A stretch of 64,000 bases of DNA, from NCBI RefSeq assembly GCF_001649575.2, contig NC_051440.1, forward strand, positions 19,193,567 through 19,257,566, given 5' to 3'. The stretch is from Kryptolebias marmoratus. Its lineage: Eukaryota > Chordata > Actinopteri > Cyprinodontiformes > Rivulidae. Under the pieces are notes generated by a model that made no database searches, was not told the DNA's origin, and saw only the letters and a list, made by a program, of their open reading frames with translations. Positions 52,756 through 64,000 of the stretch are shown here, one piece after another. Within the stretch, counting starts at the first letter, position 1. The number at the start of each line of letters is the position of its first letter. The position numbers were made by a program, and so were the translations under genes.

Positions 52756-54331
52756 AAATAATTTATACTTTTTGAGCAGGTAGATTCCACATTACAGTGG
52801 TCAAAAGACATACGTACACTTGCTGTGGAGCTCAAGGTGAGAAAAAGAGGTGCACTGAATATATGCTCCCAGCAAAAGAAGTACTTACTGATATAGATGG
52901 ATCGTTTTTTGCAGTCAGATGCTATTTCAGGTGAAGTGGCTGTAAAACATTTGCACAAATATCTATGATTTTGCAAGCCTTTTTTTATTATTTTTTTTAT
53001 TATATATTTATTTTTGCCTGGGATAAATAAAAGCAAACAAGCTGTCTTGTCTGTCAGGATTTCTCTCTGGCTCTACAAATGCAGTAAAAACTACACTTAC
53101 TGATTTCTACCATAAATAAGAACCTGACTTTCTAAAAATGTACTGGACACAATTTTGCATAAAAATTTTTTCTTTAAAACAGATCCAGTCATGTTGATAA
53201 TAATTTTATAAAAAGGTTAATTTACACCACTGCAATACAACAAGTCTAAATCAACTTTATATATAAAGTAGATGAATATTTGTTGCTCCTTAAGCTAAAA
53301 GACTGCTGACCCACAAAAACAATTGTAACCTGGTAATCATGGTAATGGATGTGCAATAGTATGGTTAGCTATCTTGTGGGAGTCATTAAGTTCAATGATA
53401 GCTCAGATGATCGTAAAGCAGGCTCAGAAAGTGAGGTTATTTTAAAAGACCCAGTGCACCATGTTCCATTATAATAACCCTAAAATTCATAGATAATTAT
53501 TGCTCCAAACAGCCTGTCAAATAAATTCAAGAGTGCTCTAAATAGCTCCACTAATTATCCAGACTTTATAGATTAAACTAATAAAAAGAAATGAACAATG
53601 CTTGTAAAGTATCTACAAAGAAAGCAAATATTTTTCTCCTATGGAAATGTAGTGTTTTACTTATGAAGTTAAAGTATATAATTTATTTTTCAAAAGCTAA
53701 TTTAATTGGCCTGCCTTCTCTTTTACTAAAATATGTGCTGTTGTTTGGTTTAGCCTTTATTGCCATAGTAAAGTAAATAACATCTTAGTAATGACTATTC
53801 GGTGACTAGGTCATGCAATAATATATAAAAAAATAATAATAAAAGGTAAATGAGGTTGTTTTGCTTGTTGATTAATTCAGCTCTTCTTACACTTCCCTCA
53901 CAAAATCATTTTCATGATCACAGTATGTGGATGGTAATCCCAGCACACGGAAAAGATGAATTAGTCACCTGTGGAGTGTGCTGAATCCAACAGTTTAGGA
54001 GTTGGACCAGCAGCAGTACTTAGCTGTGGTGATGATAGGTATGATTCAGTTATTAATTTTAACAGAAAAACCTTTTTGTCATGTTTGAAGATCATCCACA
54101 CTGAACAATGAAAAATAGATTATTTGGAGAATACAACTTCCTAAAACGTCTAAAATTACAAAGTTAACGCCAAGTTGCATGAACTTGCTCATCTGTTTGT
54201 TTCCTTTAATCTTCTTTAAGATTAAACCTGCTTATCAAAAAAATAAATAAAATAAAAAAGGACAGAAAGAAAGTAAAAATGAAATAAAGATTAAAGTGGA
54301 CAGGTCAGTTTTATATCATCCCTTTTCTTAC

Positions 54332-54402
54332 CTGCCAGTTCAATTACAGTTCCAACGAGTTCTGGTCAATCTCATGGTAACTTCCAATCCAATATGCTGG
54401 TC
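54332..54402 (-). other. lrrc4c: Candidate non-coding 5'UTR exon of lrrc4c (71 bp)
   Basis: Read on the minus strand, a pyrimidine-rich stretch ending CTTCTTGTATTTGCAG (AG at 54404-54403) is followed by 71 bases starting GACCAGCATATTGG and ending CTGGCAG, then GTAAGAAAAGG (GT at 54331-54330). Acceptor and donor both fit consensus closely, and the size is typical for an internal exon. It lies about 11.3 kb upstream of the acceptor of the lrrc4c coding exon on the same strand. LRRC4C in mammals has several far-upstream non-coding exons (established), so a leader exon is the natural reading. It has no coding role in the lrrc4c frame. Without transcript data it could be a chance pairing of splice sites, but the quality of both sites argues against that. 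Confidence 0.65.
54340..54375 (-). promoter_or_regulatory. 11-codon uORF in the candidate leader exon
   Basis: ATG at 54375-54373 in strong Kozak context (ACCATGA: A at -3) opens 11 codons (MRLTRTRWNCN), then TGA at 54342-54340, entirely within the 71-bp exon. If the exon is in the mature mRNA, scanning ribosomes would meet this uORF before the lrrc4c start. Its presence is seen in the sequence; a regulatory role is inferred. Confidence 0.4.
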
Positions 54403-57400
54403 CTGCAAATACAAGAAGGAAATTGTAAAACTTATTACATTTTTACAGTAGGTCGATACTTCCTATTATTGGTTACATGAAATACGCCACATATTATAAA
54501 CAGTTTGAGAAAAATCACAACACATCTGTACAACCATCAAGATTGCAATATTTTGAACTTCTACAGTATTGTACATCAAATTCAAAGTTCCTTTCTTTCT
54601 CTAATTAATCTGTGAGCCATCTTGTACATTTTGTTTTAAATTACTTCCCTTACAGATGCTGATATTATGCTGCGTTTTAAAATTTCCATCAAAGAAGTGA
54701 GAGTATACCGTAAGCTTCCGTATTTCAGAAGAGCTCATTCCTCAGGGACAAGGCGACAGTCAAATCCATAAAACCTCACAAACACACACACACAGACATG
54801 CAAACACATAACCTGAATACACAGACACAGTCACAGAGGAAAAACCATGCTGAATAAATTATGGAGAACAAGAGCAAATGGAGATAAAGGTTCCCATCTT
54901 GCATGGCATCCATTAGTGCAGTGCAGCAATTTTGAGTATAAAGAAGTGTGTGTTTGATCGATTGTAATATATAAATGTGTGGACCTGTCATTCCCCTAAC
55001 CTCTTTTTAAGGATTTATTTTATTTGTGAAGCATTACTATTAAGTATTGTTTTCACATAGTGTTGCATTAAAACTTAACGACTCTAAACAAATGGCTGTA
55101 AACACTGCAGAGATCTACCTTATATGCATCTGATGATAAAAAAAAGAACAGAATAAAGCACAAGAGCCAAGGTTTAAATGTAATGATCTTGAGCCAAAAC
55201 ATATTCAAAACTTTCAAAGGTTACTGGGAAAATGTTATTCAAACAGAAATGGAAAATGCATTTCTTGGGAACTGTTTTTCAGACACAAAATTACTAGTCT
55301 GCTGAGTATTTCTAGCAGCAGAATGGTGTAGGTGGGATTGACTCAAAATATACAAGAGGACTTGAGTTCATCCAAATGAGGGGAAATGTCACTCTGCGCA
55401 AGAGAGTTACTCACTGCTGTGTTTTCAATAATCTCTGAATGACAATGAAGAAGTGTGACATATGGAGACAGATTATTGCCTGGAAGATTTCAGCATCTGC
55501 CACAAAAACTGACAGCTCTTATCCCCCTCCGAGCAGGTTTGACATTTGACCCCTTATACTGACATTTTTAATTTTATTGCTTGAAAATGTGAGTTAATTT
55601 TCAAGTTTCGGAATTATGTGTTTTGGCTAAATTCTGGCTTTGAGAAATCTTTTTTTGTGTTGTTTTTTTTTTTGTTTGTTTACCAAATCTGAAGTAATTA
55701 AAGGCAGTCACAGGATACTGAATTTACAAAATGTTACCTAGATCTATGGGTGAACCAAGAACTCGAAAACTGAATTATTCAAGATTGTCTGCTGATGTAG
55801 AGGATTGAGAAAAAAATGTTCAATTTTTTTAAAAATTTCAATTATATATTTTTTGTATCACATTTAAAAAATCACAGTATCCTATAAACCAGATTTGTCA
55901 GCTTTTGGTTCAGTCTGTCACCAACAAATAAAAAGTGTTGAGGTAAAGCTATAAGCTGAGACAGGATGGCTAATGCACCCATGAAATCAAGAGGTTATTT
56001 TGTTTGTTTGTTTGTTTTATTTAAATATTGATTATTCTTAATTTTATTATTTTGTAAAACAACATGCAGTGCAGTACGTTGAGGAAGAACACTTCACAGC
56101 TGTCTGGTTTGAAACTCCCCTAGAATGACAAATTATCACTACAAAGTAGATGATAGAAATGATGGATATAGACTTTGTTGTTGTAATCATTATCATTGCT
56201 GTTATTATCAACACCATCAATATTGTAACGCTCTTCTCCCTCCCCTCCAAACACACACACACACTAACATGCAGGCACAAACAAAGCATCCTCTTAGCTC
56301 TCTGATCTTCCTCCGAAACAATACATTGTTGCATTTTTTCAATGTACATCTCAAGTCTGTGTTTTAGAACGGCTCGGAAAGATCTATGTTACTTCTAATT
56401 TCGAAAAAAATCCTACCCAAACATTAAAAAAAAAACCCAAATCTGTTATTTTTTTAAAATAGTTTGTCTAAACACAATTCACCTAAAAACAAACAAATAC
56501 CACAACAAAAAATATCAATTTACACAACAGTTGAGTACAAGTTTCAGTCACATTTAGGAAAGACAGGTAGTGATGGCCAAATGATGTTTTTAAAGTGCAC
56601 AAGTTTCTGTGAAAAATAATATTTTTTAAGCCTTTCATTGCTCAGTAGTGCCCCCTGCTGATCAAAAGGTTTAAGTTAAGAAATTATTTAAAATAAAGTG
56701 CAATTCCATTGGATTTACAACCATGCATTGATTTTTTTGTGCTGCTTTCAAAGGGCCTGATATTATTTTTCCCAAATATTTATACTTTGTAAGAAAAGTG
56801 ATGTGCTTTTCCATCAGAAAAGTAACCTGGACTGAACATATTATTAACTTGTATCATGAAAGAGTTGCAGTTTGACATGTTTGCTACCACGATGAATTAA
56901 CTATTTTTACCTCCACCAAAAGTTTAATGTTTTCAGCGGTGTCCATCCATCCATAAGTCTGTCTTTTAGCAAGATTTATTAAAAAATAATGAACATATTT
57001 TGATGAAAATTTCAGGAAATGTTGGGATTGTCACAAAAAACAAATGAATAAATGTTGTTGGTGATCCAACAAATTCAACTATTCCATAATTAGAAACAGT
57101 CTTTAGGTCTGAAAATCCTAGTGGACTCTATAACTATAAACATACACTTGAAGTGGTTAAAATTAGAAAAAAAAAAAAAAAATTAAGGCTTTAAACTATT
57201 TCTGTTGGAGTTATTTCAATTTTATTGCCATCTTATATGTTGTATTAAATGCTGTAAATTATTTAGGAAAACATTCAATATGCCACATGTTTCAGTCTGA
57301 TAAACCTTAAATTGTGCCTTTAAGGTATGACCTTCTCAAACGTTTTTCTTTTCTCTTTTTCCTCCATGAACTCATGCAGAAAAAGTCCCTCTCACAATGA

Positions 57401-57735
57401 GTATTGGTCCAACAAATCAAGACTAATGTCAGTGTCTTCTGCTCCAGATCTCAGCATATTTTGACCTGCTGGTCACACTACATCATCCTGTGGAACTGAC
57501 CAGAAATGCATGTCAGGCTGAATCAATAGGGTGAACAGCCACCCGTTCAATTAGAATCTTTGGTCAGGCTGCCCAGCGTGGTTTGCAGTGTGGTGAGTAC
57601 AGGCTCCCAAAGGAGCAGTAAGTGCTGAAATCAGCTTAGCTGTGCCTGCCATTTGTCATTATCTAATGGCAAATCTATGTGTGTCTGGTAGAAGGCTCTC
57701 ACCAAACCACTGAGCGAGGGTGAAAAACTACACCC

Positions 57736-57736
<1 letters not shown>
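54403..57736. other. Non-coding stretch upstream of the leader exon
   Basis: Probably further lrrc4c intron. AT-rich, with short CA tracts (about 54780-54792 and 56250-56263). No gene or paired splice sites recognised. Confidence 0.5.
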
Positions 57737-57803
<67 letters not shown>

Positions 57804-57813
57804 GCTATCTAGC

Positions 57814-57878
<65 letters not shown>
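57737..57878. repeat. (CTAT)n/(ATAG)n head-to-head microsatellite palindrome
   Basis: About 76 bases of CTAT repeat run directly into about 66 bases of ATAG repeat, with the symmetry centre in AGCT at 57811-57814. Arms pair for about 65 bp with one mismatch near the centre (CTAGCTAT variant unit at 57801-57808) and no spacer, so the region can fold as a perfect-looking hairpin or cruciform. Confidence 0.97.
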
Positions 57879-58928
57879 TTGTATCTATTATTTAATATAA
57901 ACATTTATTTTATATATTTAAAACTGAAATGTCTCGAACATAACAAAATTAGTTTGTTTTGTTTAATGAAATAAAATTCCAAAAAGGTTTTACTTTGACA
58001 TAATGCTAATTACACACATGAATTCCAAGCTGTACTTCAGTTTGCAAAAGAAAAAAAGTAAGATTATGGGGATGAGATAAAAACAAATTAGCAGACTGTA
58101 AAGTAGGCATTAAGATGGAACACAATTATCTGGAACAAAGACAGCAATTTTGTAATTCTTTCAATTACATGATATGGGTTTTGTAGGAATTAGAATGCAG
58201 CTACATTGGTACTTCTGTAAGATTTGAATTATTGTGTGTCTCAGCTATGTCGTTTTTAGTTATAGACCGTATGAGAGCTCACACGCCTTTCTAACATACT
58301 TTCTTTGTTTCAGTATATGCACAAGTGCCTGTGTTCATGTTTATACAGCTCATAAATAATGTCACTAACAACAAGACTAACTTAAAAAATACATATATTT
58401 TCACTATTCATTATGAATGATACAAAACATGCATAACTACAAGTCCAGTAGAACTGAAATGACTGTATTGGTGAAGGAAATAGCATAACACAATACAGTG
58501 CAGACTGCAGCTTGCAGCTTTGAGCCCAGAATGTTACCCCTGCAGTACAATTGCAGTCAACACATTTTAATTTGCTAAAAAAAAAGGTTTCAGAGACCTT
58601 GATAGGAAATGCAACATAAAATTTTGCAGCTCCAAAAGGATGGTGCAGGAAAAAAAAAATCACTGCAGAGTGAAATTAGTGCAATCAGGGGAGATATGGA
58701 ATTAATATGTCTGATTAAGTGCCTGAATGAATCAGCCTTTGGAGTCCAAGGAGATTTCTAGAGGGAGGGGAGAGATGAGATATGTTCTAAAGGATGAAAG
58801 GCTGACAGATTGGACCAGAGAGAGAAAAAAGAGAGAGAGTAACAAAAACAACATGGGGAGTGGAAAGGATAGAAGATGCAGTCCTTTGGCTTTTTGTTTT
58901 ACTCAAGCCAATCTTTGATTACAAATCT
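57879..58928. other. Non-coding spacer between microsatellites
   Basis: AT-rich, no supported gene; a purine-rich GAGAGAAAAAAGAGAGAGAG patch lies near 58820. Confidence 0.5.
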
Positions 58929-59940
<1,012 letters not shown>

Positions 59941-59944
59941 ACAC

Positions 59945-60485
59945 GTACATACATCTTCTTCTGCTTGTCTGTAGTCAGGTCACAGGGGCAACAGGTACAG
60001 GAGGGAAACCTTGACATCCTTTTCACCACAACACTCTCTAGCTCCTCCTGGAGGATTCCAAGGCATCCCCAGGCCAGAGAGGGTATATAATCCCTCCATA
60101 GAGTTCTGGATCTACCCTGGTGTCTTAAAACTTCCAGGAGGATTTGGGATCAGATGCCCGAACCCCCTCATTTGACTCCTTTCAATTTGGAGGAACAACG
60201 GCTCTAATCCGAGCTCATCCTGGATGACAGCGCCCCTCACCTCATCTTTGAAGCTGAGCCTCGCCACCCTATGAAGAAAGCTCATTTTAGCCACTTGTAT
60301 CCGGAATCTCATTCTTTCTTTCATGAGCCATACCTCATGAAAATAGGTGAGGTTTGGAACATAAACAGATCAGTAAATCGAGAATGTTCACTACTACAGA
60401 TCAAAGCAATGCCTTCGTTAGTATGGATGAGGCCCTAATAAGTCAATCCCTCTCCCGCTCCATTCTATTTTCACCTGTGAACAAT
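59945..60485 (-). mobile_element. 3' end of a LINE (non-LTR retrotransposon), decayed
   Basis: In minus orientation the frame at 60324-60112 reads FRIQVAKMSFLHRVARLS, then DELGLEPLFLQ and IERSQMRGFGHL. I recognise this as the C-terminal region downstream of the reverse transcriptase in a LINE family abundant in fish. Non-coding homology continues on both sides: CTAGCTCCTCCTGGAGGATT and CCCAGGCCAGAGAGGGTATA on the left, CCCTCTCCCGCTCCATTCTA on the right. Compared with the family there are internal deletions (near 60120-60140 and 60390-60440) that break the frame. The element's 3' end abuts a CA microsatellite. I do not assign the clade. Confidence 0.75.
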
Positions 60486-61653
60486 ATATACATATATGCA
60501 TAAACACATGTGTTAATACGTGTGTACATAATATTTTTAAATTTGCTTGGACTCCAATTTGATTGCATCTTTTTATCCTACGTGTGTCTTTGTGCAGCAC
60601 TTTGAATTTTTTTCATGACTGAAAAGTGATATAGAAATAAAGCTTAACTGAACCTAATTGAATCAAATTAAACTGAATGTTGGAGAAAAGAAATGGAATC
60701 TATATTATCACAGTGACAAAATGGTATATTTGTTGTACTTGAATTGTATTCATATCCACTGATGTCATTGTTTGGGAGGTAGGCCGATACATCTTCTGAC
60801 CAACCAGTTTTAGGCCATTGCTGTGAAAAAAAGGTTTTGCTGTATTCATAAAGTTGAATGTAATTTTAGCTTTTTGCTTTATTATGTGCAGTAATTTGTT
60901 GTAATTCCTAAACCCCCTATGTTTGCAATCAGTATCTTTGGAAAAAGTGAGTTCTGTTTGTTTTGATTTGCAGTATGAGATGGGAAACTTGGGAGTCATT
61001 TTACTCAGCCACAACACTATGGTGTAAAAATGTTTGAATAATTTAATACATACAATACTTAAAGGAGTTTTTTGTCCTTACAATGTGATTACATATGTGA
61101 CAAGCATCATTACAAAGCTCATAAGTAATTTAAACAAGCATAATATGTGTGGAAATAAACACTGACCTGCATATAGTTTGTGAGTATTGTAACATTTTAA
61201 TGTAAATACACTCTTTAAATTTTGACAATACCCCACTGCACAAACAACACACATAGCTGAAACTAAAGTATTGTGCAATTACTTGTAATATATATATTTT
61301 TTCTGTAACATGTTCTTAGAGAGCATTTTTCCACACAATGCAAAAATGGGATCTTTTGATTTGTCTTATGAGTTCTTACATGAGTTCTGAGTCACCTATA
61401 ATAGAAGTACTGTAACTTCCCTGGGTAAATGAAAAAATAAAAAAATAAACAAGTAGAAGAGGGTTACAAGTTTCTATTAGAAAAGTGTTATCCATCCTTG
61501 ACTGATACAGTGGGAGTGCAGCTAATGTTCATTTCTCAAATAAAAAAAAAAACTCATTTTACATGAACTTTTTTTTTCTGTCAGCTTTTGGAATGTGATA
61601 AGCAAAAACAAACAAAAACAAAACAAAAAAATACAAAACCAAACAAAAGAATA
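60486..61653. other. Non-coding stretch, nothing identified
   Basis: AT-rich sequence without a recognised feature. Confidence 0.5.
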
Positions 61654-61758
61654 AAAAAAGCAAGCAGGCATTAGGAAAACATAAAACTCAGCACAAAGGT
61701 CTCCATAGCTGAGATTCAAACCGCCAACCCACCACAGTGCTCAGCAGTAAAACTCACT
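61654..61758 (-). mobile_element. tRNA-like SINE head fragment, minus orientation
   Basis: On the minus strand: TACTGCTGAGCACTGTGGTG (A-box side), a B-box-like GGTTTGAATCTC at 61722-61711, then CTATGGAGACC, TTTGTGCTGAGTTTTATG, TTTTCCTAATGCCTGC and a T-rich or A-rich end. It resembles the head of tRNA-derived fish SINEs. The body is missing, replaced by an (AAAAC)-rich stretch at about 61604-61655. Confidence 0.5.
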
Positions 61759-61910
61759 TGTCTTTAATATAAACTTTTGGTGGAAAAAAAAGGAATACAA
61801 CCTTAGTCAAAAGTAAGAGTTTTGATATTTTATACTTTGAATTATTTGGAATAATACCATAAATAAAGCTAAAGGCTGTCAGACAAAATAATAATATTTT
61901 ACATCTTTTT

Positions 61911-61932
61911 GTGTGTGTGTGTGAGGGGGGGG
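61911..61932. repeat. (GT)n microsatellite followed by a G8 run
   Basis: Six GT units, then GA and eight G. Same layout as 44971-44995. Confidence 0.9.
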
Positions 61933-62380
61933 CTTTAATAATTTTCCCATTAATGAGCGGTGTGAATGGTTGTAGCTTCAAAAATACAAATGGAATTACA
62001 TTTATAAATTGTATTTATAAGGTGCAGGATAAGGTATAGCAGCAAAAATTTAGCAACTGCAATAATTTAAATGCTGAAAACATTAAATCTACGTACTTTT
62101 GAAAACTGTTTTGCATTATGAAGTTTTCTAATAATGTTTTACTAAGATCTTATTTATTAGTATGTTGAGTATTTGATCATGGCAGTTTCAGCAAAATGTT
62201 TTTTTTTATTCAATTCTACTTTGTCAGTGTCAAACTGCTGTAGTTTTCACTTTTTACAAAACTATTCTGTCTGTTGAAATAAACAATATCACAGTAAGTG
62301 ATTTGTATTCAGTTATATTGATTAAGAACTGTATCAACAATGTTTTAACCATCAGACAGCATCACTGTTTATAGTCTTAC

Positions 62381-62440
62381 CTTGGTTTCTCTATGTCAGC
62401 TTGCGCAGTGGCATATTTACTGCCGCTGCAACACATCCTT
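62381..62440 (-). other. Weak candidate leader exon end (donor AAG|GTAAGA)
   Basis: On the minus strand ACATAGAGAAACCAAG is followed by GTAAGACTATAAAC, a consensus donor with exon edge at 62381. The upstream sequence is less AT-rich (GCGGCAGTAAATATGCC, CACTGCGCAAGCTG) and could be an internal exon with a poor acceptor (TGTGTTGCAG, edge about 62435) or the end of a first exon. It is on the lrrc4c strand and upstream of the 54402 exon. Only the donor is good, so this is tentative. Confidence 0.25.
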
Positions 62441-62635
62441 TAATGCAGTTTAATGTGTACACGTGCACATGACTCCTCACTCAAAGCCATTCCCTTTCTA
62501 ACCTGCAACTAACATCTTTTTAGATTTGACTCATCCGCAACTTCAGGAACCGTCTTCTGATTGCACTCTCATTTTCAACAAGGTGAACGCTACACAAAAC
62601 AACAGCCCAGAACTAGTAAAATAACATATAGACAG

Positions 62636-62637
<2 letters not shown>

Positions 62638-62671
<34 letters not shown>
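62638..62671. repeat. (AT)17 microsatellite
   Basis: Thirty-four uninterrupted bases of AT dinucleotide. Confidence 0.98.
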
Positions 62672-62675
<4 letters not shown>

Positions 62676-64000
62676 AATTAATCAGTTATAATGGATTTTA
62701 TTAGACATGATGGTAACTTGATTATATCAGTGATTTTTAGACCAGGGGCAATGCAAATGTAAATTGTTAACATTTTGCAAAGTCTGCTGGACAGAAATTT
62801 ACCAGTTTAATATACAGATTTACAGTGCACATATTTCATACAATGAACCTCTCATCTATACTGTGTTAAGAACAATTAATTGACTGATTATCAAAGGTAT
62901 TTTTTATTAAATACGTGACTTTTTTATTAGTACTACTTTATGCAATGCTAACAATAAAGAAATGCTGTAGTGCAGGAAGGAAACTAAATTATATTGTGTG
63001 AAATTATTACAAAATGAACTTAGAACATTTTGCCACTCTACTCTTAAAACCAACTTTACACTTTTTTCCATTCAACACTTTGAAAGAGTGAGGTGTACTT
63101 ATTGTCACATGTACTGCATAGTTAAAGACTTATCAGTTTTTAAATGTCTTTATGGATGTGTAAATAACCAATGCAGCATGGATATTTCTGCAGTAAATGC
63201 CAGAATGTTGCTTTGAATATTCTAAAGTTTCCTTTTACTTCACATCTCACACAGAATCTCACACAGAATAACACAGTTCACAACAGTTTAGCAACTTTTG
63301 AGTAGATGAGTCTGTTTTCACACATAATTTCTCACTGAAAATCTGCATGGATACATTTCCCTATAATGTGCAAAAAAAAAGTTGACAGTTTTTTTTTTTT
63401 TTTTAACAACAGCTATGAACCAAGCAAAAGAGTATAGCTATCCAATGGCCTCTTAGGCTGAATGTTAAGAACGCTAAGCGGATTTACAGTCCAATGTCAG
63501 CATTAAGCAAAGGGATGATTACAGGTATCAGGAGTTGACATTGATAAGGGAAAAAATGTTCACATGTTATCTGAAAAAGGATGTAATATGAAGACTGGAT
63601 TATAATGCTGAATGTTATCGTGTTAAATAGAGCCACGAGGAAAGAGGGAAAGATTCAAGGAGGAAGAGAAGAAATGATCATGAAGATTTAAATATGTGTT
63701 AATTTGAGACTTACCAGAGCTAAACAGTAGTACTTCTGTTATAACTCATAAATTTATCACTTAAATCACCCAAACCAAGACATAAACTTTTTTTCTGTTA
63801 GTAACTATGATAAAAATATTGTTAAAAAAAAGAAAGGCAATCAAACTCTCACAGGCACAAAAACTTACACATATCAGACTTGTTTTCATCTGTCAAGTTT
63901 CATACATCAGAAAACAGGGAGACTTGTCATGTACAATTGCCCTTGAGGCTCTCTCTTGAAAATGCTATCAGCCTCACAGCGCCTTCCAGAACAATCTTGC
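62672..64000. other. Non-coding stretch to window end
   Basis: AT-rich. A T-run of about 16 lies near 63389. A lone donor-like site on the minus strand (CTCTG|GTAAGT near 63712) has no matching acceptor. No gene supported. Confidence 0.5.

Larger units (their letters stand above)
43011..54331 (-). other. Inferred lrrc4c intron between leader exon and coding exon
   Basis: Bounded by the GTAAGA donor (54331) and TTTCTTTTCAG acceptor (43011). I see no coding exon inside: open frames are short, unrecognisable and lack paired splice sites. Contents I can name are a (GT)n-plus-G9 tract at 44971-44995 and a SINE-like copy at about 52478-52755. Two non-repetitive stretches (about 47930-48240 and 50640-50880) are somewhat richer in G+C than their surroundings. 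The rest is unassigned AT-rich DNA. Confidence 0.55.

Noticed and set aside
52795..52830. Short stretch (CAGTGGTCAAAAGACATACG and following) resembling the end of a Tc1-like element
   Set aside because: Only about 35 bases of loose similarity, no matching inverted end found nearby.

Overview
The window is vertebrate nuclear DNA, almost certainly from a teleost fish. It is AT-rich, nearly gene-free, full of microsatellites, and carries small decayed transposable elements of types I know from fish genomes: a tRNA-headed SINE-like family with an (ATGG)n tail, a solo LTR, a gypsy-like remnant and the 3' end of a LINE. None of the usual prokaryotic features (operons, CRISPR, IS elements, ribosome binding sites) is present.

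One protein-coding gene is clear. It is the intact single-exon coding region of lrrc4c (netrin-G1 ligand, NGL-1) on the minus strand at 41027-42961, encoding 644 residues: signal peptide, LRRNT, nine LRRs, LRRCT, one Ig domain, a Thr/Ser-rich stalk, one TM helix and a C-terminal ETQI PDZ ligand. The coding exon begins at a good splice acceptor (exon edge 43010). About 11.3 kb upstream on the same strand is a textbook-looking 71-bp candidate 5'UTR exon (54332-54402) with a polypyrimidine/CAG acceptor, a CAG|GTAAGA donor and a complete 11-codon uORF in strong Kozak context. Together these suggest the long, multi-exon non-coding leader known for LRRC4C in mammals.

Layout, left to right. 1-300: 53-bp telomere-like minisatellite running off the window edge. 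300-41026: gene-poor 3' flank of lrrc4c with scattered repeats: an old 586-bp tandem duplication containing SINE-like units (about 8738-9923), a solo LTR (10951-11390), a gypsy-like remnant (about 18760-19095), a young 98-bp tandem duplication (22125-22319), a minus-strand SINE-like copy (about 23926-24185), an (AT)n array and a (TCTA)n array. 41027-43010: lrrc4c coding exon. 43011-54331: inferred intron. 54332-54402: candidate leader exon. 54403-64000: further upstream intron or promoter-side DNA, with a (TCTA)n/(TAGA)n palindrome, a 164-bp GATA array, a LINE 3' fragment and a SINE head.

The most interesting items are the candidate non-coding leader exon with its uORFs, the near-perfect microsatellite palindrome at 57737-57878, and the G-rich telomere-like minisatellite at the left edge. 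I found no convincing novel multi-gene system.
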